Source: a virus
IMG/VR virus record: IMGVR_UViG_3300020171_000037
Location: 1-52,948 of that record
DNA: 52,948 bases
Strand: one strand, 5' to 3'
Made by a program: the position numbers and the translations under genes
The notes under the pieces: generated by a model
Database searches by the model: none
Told to the model about the DNA's origin: nothing
What the model saw: only the letters and a program-made list of their open reading frames with translations
Shown here: one piece after another, positions 31,449-37,657 of the stretch
Layout of the letters: the number at the start of each line of letters is the position of its first letter
Numbering within the stretch: position 1 is the first letter of the stretch

Positions 31449-31877
31449 ATGGAAAAAAGAATAATATTCATATTAATGTTGTCGAGTTTATTAATCGTAA
31501 CATATGTTAATTTAAACGATTTTAACTATGGTTTGATTAATGTACATTTTTGGAGGTTAATATATTACTTTCAATATTACGTGCTTGTAGGTTTTTCGAT
31601 AGTGTTGTTATGGATATTATTTTCAAACAAAGTGATAAGAATATTAACAGCTCCTATTGCAGTTTATTACTTATTCCATTTGTGTATTAATTATCTTGAA
31701 ATATTCAACCCTGAATTAAAAGATTTAATTTATACTACAAAAACAATAAATTACCTACTTTCAATATCTATGGCTATTTCCATTGTAATTGCTATGTATT
31801 GGGTAAAATTGACCAATTTAATACTCTATTTTTATGAGAAAACAAAACGATTCATTAACCGAAAACCAGTTAAATAA
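31449..31877 (+). CDS. Membrane protein with four predicted spans; holin candidate
   Basis: The 142-aa product has four hydrophobic segments (about residues 5-20, 38-58, 62-80 and 102-122) and a basic C-terminus (KTKRFINRKPVK). It lies four genes before no other enzymes than lysis genes and just upstream of the muramidase, so a holin or antiholin is possible. Its last 44 nt overlap the next frame if that starts at 31834. Confidence 0.55.
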   Translation: MEKRIIFILMLSSLLIVTYVNLNDFNYGLINVHFWRLIYYFQYYVLVGFSIVLLWILFSNKVIRILTAPIAVYYLFHLCINYLEIFNPELKDLIYTTKTINYLLSISMAISIVIAMYWVKLTNLILYFYEKTKRFINRKPVK

Positions 31878-31878
31878 A

Positions 31879-32166
31879 ATGAAAGAACTAATGATGAATA
31901 AATACTTAGGATTTATAGGGATTTTAACCAGTTTGATATTAAGCATTACATTGTACGCTTATGCACGTGATTTAAACACTTTAGATTCAAAAATTAAAAC
32001 TGAATCTGAGGTAAGAAAAGAATCTGATATTAAGCTGGGTATTGATATTGATAATAAAATGAGTGAACATGAAAAGTTACATATTGAGCAATCTAAGAAT
32101 AATGAGTTGCTTATAAAATATCTCGATCAGCGATTTGATGATATGGAAAAACTAATAAAAAAATAA
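31879..32166 (+). CDS. Single-span coiled-coil membrane protein
   Basis: One membrane span (YLGFIGILTSLILSITLYAY) near the N-terminus is followed by a long charged coiled coil (KIKTESEVRKESDIKLGIDI ... QRFDDMEKLIKK), the plan of XhlA-like or spanin-like lysis helpers. I prefer ATG 31879, 1 nt after the previous stop; ATG 31834 would add 15 residues and a 44-nt overlap. It precedes the muramidase by 3 nt. Confidence 0.55.
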   Translation: MKELMMNKYLGFIGILTSLILSITLYAYARDLNTLDSKIKTESEVRKESDIKLGIDIDNKMSEHEKLHIEQSKNNELLIKYLDQRFDDMEKLIKK

Positions 32167-32169
32167 TTA

Positions 32170-32730
32170 ATGGATAAAAAAGTTATTGATTTTGTGAAAC
32201 AACAAAATTTAGTGGATTCAGCTGTTTTATTAGCTTTTATAGAAGTTGAAACAGGCGGACTTGGATTTTCAAATGAGGGTAAAATAATAATTCAATTTGA
32301 GCCTGCATGGTTTAGAAAAAAAGCTCCATTTGTACCTAGCGGGAATTGGTCATTAAATAAAGTGGATAGGCAAGGTGCTGAATGGACTGCATTTAACGAA
32401 GCGTTTAAATTAAATGCAAATGCTGCAATGGAATCAACTTCAATTGGTTTAGGTCAAATAATGGGTTTTCATTGGAAAACATTAGGATTTAACTCAGTTG
32501 GTGCAATGTGGGATAATGCAAAATATAGCATTGAAAATCAAATTACTCAAATTATTCAATTTATATATTCGTCACAAAAGCTTAAAAAAGCAATTGCGAA
32601 TAAAGACTGGCATATGATTGCAACTATTTATAATGGGGCAAAATACAAAGAATTAGCTCAAAGAATAGGGCGTGAACCTTATAATATTTCGCTAGAAAAA
32701 GCATATTTAAAATACAGTCAAATTCATTAA
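32170..32730 (+). CDS. Endolysin, N-acetylmuramidase
   Basis: A 186-aa N-acetylmuramidase (Muramidase/DUF3380 family). The catalytic region is FIEVETGGLGFSNEGKIII then QFEPAWF (residues about 23-50), with a downstream TSIGLGQIMGFHW motif that is typical of the family. It hydrolyses the MurNAc-GlcNAc bond of peptidoglycan. There is no signal peptide, so it needs a holin for access. It follows two membrane-protein genes. Confidence 0.9.
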   Translation: MDKKVIDFVKQQNLVDSAVLLAFIEVETGGLGFSNEGKIIIQFEPAWFRKKAPFVPSGNWSLNKVDRQGAEWTAFNEAFKLNANAAMESTSIGLGQIMGFHWKTLGFNSVGAMWDNAKYSIENQITQIIQFIYSSQKLKKAIANKDWHMIATIYNGAKYKELAQRIGREPYNISLEKAYLKYSQIH

Positions 32731-32734
32731 AATA

Positions 32735-33022
32735 ATGGCTAAATTAGAAATAGTAAAAAAAGAATCAAATTCACCTGATTATACATTTCATTGTTTGGGT
32801 TGTGGATATAGTCATGGGGTTTGGACAACTAGATTAGAAGGTGAAACCCATCCACTATGGGGATTTAATGGAAATTTGGATAAACCCACATTTACACCAT
32901 CATTATTAGTAAGAGGTGTATTTGTTTGTCATTCCTTTATTAAGGATGGTAAAATACAATACCTAAATGATTGCACCCATAATTTAGCTGGTCAAACTAT
33001 TGAAATGGAGGAAATAGATTAA
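32735..33022 (+). CDS. DUF6527-like protein with metal-binding Cys/His, 95 aa
   Basis: The pattern HCLGCGYSHGVWTTR, PLWGFNGNLDKPTFTPSLLV, VCHSFIKDGKIQYLNDCTHN and LAGQTIEM matches a small family of phage proteins, usually near lysis genes, often named DUF6527. Conserved Cys/His residues suggest a zinc site. Function is unknown. It begins 4 nt after the endolysin. Confidence 0.75.
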   Translation: MAKLEIVKKESNSPDYTFHCLGCGYSHGVWTTRLEGETHPLWGFNGNLDKPTFTPSLLVRGVFVCHSFIKDGKIQYLNDCTHNLAGQTIEMEEID

Positions 33023-33181
33023 ATGGGTAAAACATATTTGCACAAAGAATCGGGTAAGTTTAAAAACGGTAAACTTGGAAAACCATCGAATAAATTGAGC
33101 CGAAAATTTGACCGTCACAATTTTGAAGTAGGTGAGTTAAGGAATGAAAGAAACAAATTAAAGTATAAAGAGTACGAATAA
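33023..33181 (+). CDS. Small basic hypothetical protein, 52 aa
   Basis: ATG 33023 follows the previous stop directly. The basic product begins MGKTYLHKESGKFKNGKLGK and ends KYKEYE. It may bind nucleic acid, but no family is recognised. Retained in a compact operon without gaps. Confidence 0.5.
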   Translation: MGKTYLHKESGKFKNGKLGKPSNKLSRKFDRHNFEVGELRNERNKLKYKEYE

Positions 33182-33196
33182 TTTAATAAATTAACT

Positions 33197-33541
33197 ATGA
33201 AAACAGAAATTTTAGGGTACATTTTAGGCAATTTAACACTATCGTTTTTGATTGCTTTTTATTTGTTCGCAGTTTGCGGGGTTGTTTTATCAATGCTTTT
33301 GCATTTGGGTAAAAAAGTAAAGAAAACAGCAGTTAAATTAAGTTGGCAGTATTGGATAAAAGACAATTTAATGCGGTTTTTTACTTCATTTATTTGCATT
33401 TTTATTGCTATTCGTTTTTATGATAGTTTACCAATTGATGTTGAGCCAAATATGTTTTTTGGGTTAATTGTTGGAATGAGTTTGGACCAGGTAATAATAT
33501 TGATTAGAAATAAAACCAATATTAATTTATTTCAAAAGTAA
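33197..33541 (+). CDS. Membrane protein, 114 aa; second holin candidate
   Basis: Three hydrophobic segments (about residues 10-34, 60-73 and 84-101) separated by basic loops (LGKKVKKTAVKL; RNKTNINLFQK). Small size and place in the lysis region make it a holin candidate along with the gene at 31449. Confidence 0.5.
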   Translation: MKTEILGYILGNLTLSFLIAFYLFAVCGVVLSMLLHLGKKVKKTAVKLSWQYWIKDNLMRFFTSFICIFIAIRFYDSLPIDVEPNMFFGLIVGMSLDQVIILIRNKTNINLFQK

Positions 33542-33565
33542 ATTATTAATTAAATATATAAATAC

Positions 33566-33829
33566 ATGTACACATTAAGAAGGATTACAAGTGATGGGTT
33601 GCAATCAAATCAAGCACTTGGAGAAAGTTACAATTTTGTAAGTAAAGAACTAAACGAAATTGAGTTTAAAAAATGCTTAGATCAAATGAAATGGGTTGAC
33701 GATCCTGAAATTTACGGATTTGTTAGCTATGGTGAAGGTTCAAAACTATTAGCACTTTACAAAAAGTCAGCTTATTTTATTATGACATCTGGAGGCGAAA
33801 CATTTGACAATTTAACACTTAAAAGATGA
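33566..33829 (+). CDS. Hypothetical protein, 87 aa
   Basis: A soluble small protein (MYTLRRITSDGLQSNQALGE ...) that overlaps the following spanin-like gene by 4 nt (ATGA). Similar small genes are frequent in Bacteroidota phage lysis regions, but I cannot assign a function. Confidence 0.55.
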   Translation: MYTLRRITSDGLQSNQALGESYNFVSKELNEIEFKKCLDQMKWVDDPEIYGFVSYGEGSKLLALYKKSAYFIMTSGGETFDNLTLKR

Positions 33830-34395
33830 AACTACTAACTAAAATATTAATAGCATTAGTTGTATTCTTTGCAATCGGTTTTGGTTATTCTTACAACCAA
33901 TGGCAAAAAGACAAAGATAGAGCCAATAGAATGACTGTAAACTATAAAGATGCCATAAAGCAAAACAATGAGCTTAATTTGACACTAAAAGAGCTTAATT
34001 CAGAGCAAGAAAAAAGAGTTAAGGTATTAACCGATTCTTTAAAAATTAAGCCAAAAAAGGTCAAAGAATATATTAATACGGTTATTCATGATACTATCCG
34101 TGATACGATAATGATTAAGCTTACCTTAGTTGAGCCATTTACTTATAAATTTACTCAAGATACAGGGTGTTTTCATTTAGCTGGGTTAGTTAATAATAAG
34201 AATGAAATACCTGTTTTACAATTCACAGAATTAGACTACGATAACACAATTGAGGCTTTAATTTATCAAGATAGGCAGCAATGGCAATTCCTTTTTATTA
34301 AGTCTAAGTTCTTAGGTAAAAAATACAATGAACTTGCAACATTCTCAAAATGTGGGGTTTCAACCGTTCAAAAGATAAATATTATTAAAAAGTAA
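33826..34395 (+). CDS. Spanin-like membrane-anchored coiled-coil protein
   Basis: The 189-aa product starts with a membrane anchor (KILIALVVFFAIGFGYSY), then a coiled coil (KDAIKQNNELNLTLKELNSE) and a periplasmic beta-rich part. This is the plan of inner-membrane spanins and of the DUF6549-type proteins of Bacteroidota phages. It is the last gene of the lysis block and is followed by terminators. The outer-membrane partner is not evident. Confidence 0.55.
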   Translation: MKLLTKILIALVVFFAIGFGYSYNQWQKDKDRANRMTVNYKDAIKQNNELNLTLKELNSEQEKRVKVLTDSLKIKPKKVKEYINTVIHDTIRDTIMIKLTLVEPFTYKFTQDTGCFHLAGLVNNKNEIPVLQFTELDYDNTIEALIYQDRQQWQFLFIKSKFLGKKYNELATFSKCGVSTVQKINIIKK

Positions 34396-34424
34396 GAATA
34401 GCCCTGATTGGTTGTTTTCATGTT

Positions 34425-34457
34425 TGCCCTCATTTTACTTTGTAAAGTGGGGGTTTT
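34425..34457 (+). terminator. Rho-independent terminator after the lysis operon
   Basis: CCCTCATTTTAC-ttt-GTAAAGTGGGGG forms a 12-bp stem with two G-T pairs and is followed by six T. It closes the long late transcript. Confidence 0.85.
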
Positions 34458-34492
34458 TTATTAGTTTTGAAGTGCTAAATATTTTTTACAAA

Positions 34493-34532
34493 AAGCCAGT
34501 TTTGCACCCCAAAAGCGACTGGCTTTTTTATT
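34493..34532 (+). terminator. Second terminator hairpin
   Basis: AAGCCAGT (34493-34500) pairs with ACTGGCTT (34518-34525), followed by TTTTT. It lies 40 nt after the first terminator with no gene between, so it is a backup or the end of a small unrecognised transcript. Confidence 0.75.
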
Positions 34533-34586
34533 TCAATTATATTTATTAAATTTGATATGTAGATTTTTTTCATACGTATTGGTTTT

Positions 34587-34628
34587 ACCCTCTGATTATT
34601 CCCGAAAAATAATTAGAGGGTTTTTTAT
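34587..34628 (+). terminator. Third terminator hairpin
   Basis: ACCCTCT-gATTATT-cccgaaaa-ATAATt-AGAGGG(T) followed by a run of T gives a long, strong hairpin. It insulates the tmRNA promoter that follows. Confidence 0.8.
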
Positions 34629-34638
34629 TTTAAATTAT

Positions 34639-34646
34639 TATCTTTG
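34639..34646 (+). promoter_or_regulatory. Candidate -7 box of the tmRNA transcript
   Basis: TATCTTTG matches TAnnTTTG and lies just after the third terminator and about 40 nt before the T-arm of the tmRNA. No good TTTG is found 19-21 nt upstream, so the promoter is only moderately supported. Confidence 0.45.
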
Positions 34647-34649
34647 AAT

Positions 34650-34935
34650 CAGTTCTTTAAGATATTAATAGTAAAATAGTTTGGACGGCGGTTCGATTCC
34701 GCCCAGCTCCACAATTCCAATTATAAAGCAAGGTTACCAACAACTTGTAAAAATGGTTTCCTATTTTAGAGAAGTCCTAAGTACCACTTTGGAGGTTATT
34801 ATCGAGAATGGGAATTACGGGGTTGACTGGTTTTGACAGCTACGAGTATGATTAATGGAGAGAACAAAACGCTTTAAACGGCAAAACAATTGAATTTTCT
34901 AAGCCATCATTAAGAATGGTAGCTTAGGTAGAATA
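34650..34935 (+). ncRNA. ssrA: Circularly permuted tmRNA (ssrA-like)
   Basis: The acceptor half comes first: T-arm GGCGGTTCGATTCCGCC and 3' end CAGCTCCA (to 34711). The coding half follows from GGGGTTGACTGG (34819). GGGGTTG and CAGCTCC pair as a tmRNA acceptor stem with two G-U pairs. Outside it, GGAATT (34811-34816) and AATTCC (34713-34718) extend the stem in the precursor, so a spacer of about 107 nt joins the halves. The tag frame is open through AAC GGC AAA ... to ATG GTA GCT TAG (34925-34927), ending in MVA, a ClpXP-type hydrophobic end. A P5-like hairpin, AAGCCATCATT/AATGGTAGCTT, holds the stop. It would rescue stalled ribosomes. Piece boundaries are approximate. Confidence 0.75.
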
Positions 34936-34964
34936 AAGCCCCTTAATTGGGGTTTTTTATTACC
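34936..34964 (+). terminator. Terminator of the tmRNA transcript
   Basis: AAGCCCC-ttaatt-GGGGTTTTTT is a classic rho-independent terminator directly after the tag region. Confidence 0.85.
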
Positions 34965-35001
34965 ATATTCTTAATGTCAGGAAAATGGTTTTTAAAATAA
35001 A

Positions 35002-35034
35002 TTTGCATTATTCAAATATTATTTTTTATCTTTG
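35002..35034 (+). promoter_or_regulatory. Strong Bacteroidota-type promoter
   Basis: TTTG at 35002-35005 and TATCTTTG at 35027-35034 are 21 nt apart, a near-ideal match. It reads into a non-coding segment that ends in a terminator about 120 nt later. Confidence 0.75.
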
Positions 35035-35039
35035 TAGTG

Positions 35040-35158
35040 TTAAAAAGACATTAAACGACCCGAAAGGGTACAAAAGTTGAGTTACGGTCAACTAATAAAA
35101 ACATAAAAAGACCTTTAGGGAGTAGAGCCGTAACCTCGAAACCTAGAGGTTTTTTATT
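35040..35158 (+). ncRNA. Pseudoknotted small RNA of unknown class, about 120 nt
   Basis: The transcript from the promoter at 35002-35034 would fold into hairpin ACCC-gaaa-GGGT (35058-35069) and stem GTTGA/TCAAC (35076-35092). The loop of that stem, GTTACGG (35081-35087), is complementary over 7 nt to CCGTAAC (35128-35134), an H-type pseudoknot. It ends with the terminator ACCTC/GAGGT plus T-run (35133-35156). Part of CCGTAAC overlaps the terminator stem, so the pseudoknot and terminator may exclude each other, as in an attenuator. No significant ORF is present. Confidence 0.6.
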
Positions 35159-35224
35159 TTATGACAAACCTATTTTTAACGCTTTCTAATGACTGCAAGC
35201 ACAACCCAATTAATCCACCTTAAT

Positions 35225-35495
35225 TTACACAATAGCCAATATATAGGAGGGTATGAAAGTAACAGCAGCTTATATTGGTAATTGTCATACTGCGGGATTC
35301 GATAAATGACAAATCCAGAACTAAGGCAAAGGGATTAAATCGACAGGGCTACCGATAGGCTTTGAAAGCAGTTGCCAACCTAAAGAACACGGCGTTTACT
35401 TTAGGCTCGAAACGATAAACGGCTCCATGGTCGCAAAATTGTTTTGTGAGTTTTAACTTAGAAAGTGATTTCTAAGGATAAACTCACTTTTCTCT
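35225..35495 (+). ncRNA. Large structured RNA candidate with two pseudoknots
   Basis: This stretch is richer in G+C than its surroundings and lacks a plausible gene. CCAATATA/TATATTGG (35236-35243, 35271-35278) interleaves with GTATGA/TCATAC (35251-35256, 35285-35290). Further on, CCTAAAG/CTTTAGG (35379-35385, 35399-35405) interleaves with CGTTTA/TAAACG (35393-35398, 35416-35421). Both are H-type pseudoknots. It ends in a long hairpin, GTGAGTTT/AAACTCAC enclosing CTTAGAAA/TTTCTAAG (35446-35487), then TTTTCTCTT. The class is not recognised. A separate or shared transcript with the RNA at 35040 is possible. Confidence 0.55.
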
Positions 35496-35608
35496 TACTC
35501 CAAACTCACCTTAATTGCAAAAAGAATATTAATAAATAGTAAATACAGTTTTCACTTAAAATTATATACAAAAAAGTAAATAAATTATATAACTTAAAAA
35601 TTACGAAT

Positions 35609-36310
35609 ATGAATGAGCTAATTAAGATTACAGAAACAAACGGCAAACAATTAGTAAGTGCTAGAGAATTGCATTTAATATTGCAGGTAAAAACACATTT
35701 TAAAGATTGGGCAAGTAGAAAAATAATTGAAAACCCATTTTTTCAAGAAAATGAAGATTTTGTAAGGGTGCTCAATTATGAGCGGGCTAATCAGCCAGCA
35801 TTAGAATTTGGATTAAGCATTGATATGGCTAAAAAATTAGCAATGTCGGAAAATAATGAAGCTGGAAATAATGTAAGAGATTATTTTATTTCATGTGAAA
35901 AACAGCTTAAAGAAATTAAACCGCAATTTGAAATACCTCAAACGCTTTCTCAGGCTTTAATGTTAGCATCAAAACAAGCTGAACAAATCGAAATGCAACA
36001 AACAACGATTGCAATAATGGAACCCAAAGCCGAATTTTACGACATTGTAACAGAATCAAAAGATACTATTGATATGGGTAATGCTGCTAAAGTTTTAAAC
36101 CTTGGATTTGGGCGTAATACCTTATTTGAAAAATTAAGAGATAAAAAAGTATTAATGCATAATAATAAACCTTACCAAACCTACATTGATAGGGGTTATT
36201 TTAGAGTAATTGAAACTAGTTTCGATAAACCAGACGGTAGCACTCACATAAATATTAAAACTTTGGTTTATCAAAAAGGTTTGGAGTTTATTAAAAATTC
36301 TTTGAAATAA
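35609..36310 (+). CDS. Antirepressor with AntA and KilAC-type domains
   Basis: The 233-aa protein has an N-terminal AntA/AntB domain (LVSARELHLILQVKTHFKDW ... GLSIDMAKKLAMSENNEAGN, about 15-100) and a C-terminal ANT/KilAC domain (AEFYDIVTESKDTIDMGNAA ... FGRNTLFEKLRDKKVLM, about 140-215). Such proteins counter phage repressors and promote lytic growth. It is the first gene after the RNA block. A strong 12-bp hairpin follows it. Confidence 0.93.
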   Translation: MNELIKITETNGKQLVSARELHLILQVKTHFKDWASRKIIENPFFQENEDFVRVLNYERANQPALEFGLSIDMAKKLAMSENNEAGNNVRDYFISCEKQLKEIKPQFEIPQTLSQALMLASKQAEQIEMQQTTIAIMEPKAEFYDIVTESKDTIDMGNAAKVLNLGFGRNTLFEKLRDKKVLMHNNKPYQTYIDRGYFRVIETSFDKPDGSTHINIKTLVYQKGLEFIKNSLK

Positions 36311-36314
36311 GATT

Positions 36315-36346
36315 ATTTACATACCCATTTATACGGGTATGTAAAT
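36315..36346. terminator. Perfect 12-bp hairpin after the antirepressor
   Basis: ATTTACATACCC (36315-36326) and GGGTATGTAAAT (36335-36346) pair perfectly around an 8-nt loop. There is no long T-run, so it is either a bidirectional terminator or an operator-like palindrome between the antirepressor and the next gene. Confidence 0.6.
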
Positions 36347-36362
36347 TATAAATAAACTGTAA

Positions 36363-36536
36363 ATGCAATTCCAAAACCTATATGAAGGTCAAAAATTCCA
36401 TTTGGACACTAAACACGGTCGGGTTACTTTCATTAAAGACTTTGATACTGGAATAGTGATACATAGTGAGCATTATTTTTTTGATATTGGGACCAAAAAA
36501 GCATTTAAAAAACATACTCAAATAAAAATAAATTAA
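36363..36536 (+). CDS. Small hypothetical protein, 57 aa
   Basis: ATG 36363 to TAA 36534-36536 encodes MQFQNLYEGQKFHLDTKHGR ... KKHTQIKIN, a small basic beta-rich protein. Coding-like composition and its fit between the hairpin and the next promoter support it. Function unknown. Confidence 0.55.
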   Translation: MQFQNLYEGQKFHLDTKHGRVTFIKDFDTGIVIHSEHYFFDIGTKKAFKKHTQIKIN

Positions 36537-36554
36537 AAAAATATTAAAAAAAGT

Positions 36555-36584
36555 TTTGTATTCTAAAATAAAGTATTACCTTAG
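36555..36584 (+). promoter_or_regulatory. Candidate promoter
   Basis: TTTG (36555-36558) and TACCTTAG (36577-36584) with an 18-nt spacer resemble the Bacteroidota pattern; the -7 box has one mismatch. It would serve the gene at 36614. Confidence 0.45.
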
Positions 36585-36613
36585 CACTATCAAATTATAA
36601 AATATTTAGCGAT

Positions 36614-36916
36614 ATGAAAACTACTACAAAGAAAATCACAAAAGCAACTTTCAAAAGTTTTATTAACAAAAACTTATCTGTTTTAGAAGTTAAAATTGAA
36701 TCATCATTTGACGGAATGACTGATTGCGTACAATCAATTAAAGACAATTTTAAAAAGGTAACAACAACTAATTCAAATGTAGAAAATACATTAGGAATTG
36801 ATGGTGTTTGGTTAGTTGGTAGCCGCGATTGGTTTAATTCATATGAAACTGAAACCCACATAGGAATTGAATATTATAATTGTTGCGGTTCGGGTGTAAT
36901 CGCAATACCAAAATAA
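36614..36916 (+). CDS. Hypothetical protein, 100 aa
   Basis: Basic N-terminus (MKTTTKKITKATFKSFINKN), a helical middle and a C-terminal region WLVGSRDWFNSYETETHIGI then YYNCCGSGVIAIPK with two adjacent Cys. This layout appears in small proteins of Bacteroidota phages and mobile elements, but I know no function. It has its own candidate promoter and is followed by a terminator. Confidence 0.6.
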   Translation: MKTTTKKITKATFKSFINKNLSVLEVKIESSFDGMTDCVQSIKDNFKKVTTTNSNVENTLGIDGVWLVGSRDWFNSYETETHIGIEYYNCCGSGVIAIPK

Positions 36917-36962
36917 TAAACCCTCTTTATGTTTTGTGGTTAAATAAAAAGTCAAGGGTTTG

Positions 36963-36993
36963 CCCCGATTCTGAAATAAGATCGGGGTTTTTA
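36963..36993 (+). terminator. Rho-independent terminator
   Basis: CCCCGAT (36963-36969) pairs with ATCGGGG (36981-36987), followed by TTTTT. It ends the single-gene transcript of 36614. Confidence 0.85.
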
Positions 36994-37018
36994 GGTGAAA
37001 ACAATAAATATTTAGCAA

Positions 37019-37249
37019 ATGAAAACGATTAAAAGATTATTCAGAAACTTACTATTTTGGCTCAAAACAAAGCCTTTTCATAGGATAAACAAATTAGATA
37101 CTTTTAGAATAGTTGATGAATTTGGCTCAGCTGGTTTTATGAAAACCTGCGAAATAAAAGCGATTTGTTTAGATAGTCAGGATGGCACCTACGAAAAAAG
37201 CAGGGAATACGCTTTTGAAATGCATCAAAGAGTAATTAAAACTTGTTAA
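37019..37249 (+). CDS. Small basic hypothetical protein, 76 aa
   Basis: Product MKTIKRLFRNLLFWLKTKPF ... RVIKTC is basic with an amphipathic N-terminal helix; it could associate with membranes or nucleic acid. It starts the early replication/recombination operon. Family unknown. Confidence 0.5.
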   Translation: MKTIKRLFRNLLFWLKTKPFHRINKLDTFRIVDEFGSAGFMKTCEIKAICLDSQDGTYEKSREYAFEMHQRVIKTC

Positions 37250-37260
37250 ATTTAAAATAA

Positions 37261-37497
37261 ATGGCAAATCTTAGAAACTTAATGGGTTTAATACCCAAAG
37301 ACAAAACGAATGAAGATTTCACAAAGGCAATATTTCCACACATGCCAAATGAAACACAACTGGACAAAACGAAATTGAATAAACAGCTTATTCAATTGGT
37401 AGCAGGTAAGAGCATCAAATACGATACGCTCGATAGAATTGCAAATGTAACAGGCGAAGATTACAACACAATATTGAATTATGCAGGTAGAAAATAA
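37261..37497 (+). CDS. HTH-like hypothetical protein, 78 aa
   Basis: The C-terminal half (LNKQLIQLVAGKSIKYDTLD then RIANVTGEDYNTILNYAGRK) resembles an XRE-type helix-turn-helix repressor fragment. It may be a small regulator of the downstream recombination genes. It overlaps the next gene by 17 nt. Confidence 0.5.
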   Translation: MANLRNLMGLIPKDKTNEDFTKAIFPHMPNETQLDKTKLNKQLIQLVAGKSIKYDTLDRIANVTGEDYNTILNYAGRK

Positions 37498-37657
37498 ACA
37501 ACGGCTAATATTGATAATTCTCACTGCTATTTTTATTGCAGCTTTGATTTACACGATATTTGACAAAGAAATGGACTTACCTACTCGAATCGGAGCTATC
37601 ATTTTTGAATTGGGCTTAATTGTATTGAATCTACACACCTATTTAAAAATTAAATAA
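37481..37657 (+). CDS. Small membrane protein, 58 aa
   Basis: ATG 37481 encodes MQVENKQRLILIILTAIFIA ... with two hydrophobic spans (about 9-25 and 36-53). It ends on the A of the Rad50-like gene's ATG (TAATG), so the two are coupled. Function unknown. Confidence 0.5.
   Translation: MQVENKQRLILIILTAIFIAALIYTIFDKEMDLPTRIGAIIFELGLIVLNLHTYLKIK

Noticed and set aside
34681-34711. 3' end of a tRNA gene (GGTTCGATTCC and CCA)
   Set aside because: No anticodon or D arm precedes it, while the acceptor strand pairs with GGGGTTG at 34819, which fits a permuted tmRNA.
34650-34935. attP site made of a host ssrA fragment
   Set aside because: An attachment site would carry only one end of ssrA; here both acceptor strands, the tag and its stop are present with a promoter and terminator.
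35291-35440. A decayed or recoded gene starting at the ATG near 35307 (TNPELRQRD...)
   Set aside because: The frame has four stops of all three types within 50 codons, and the same bases form two pseudoknots, so an RNA explanation is simpler.
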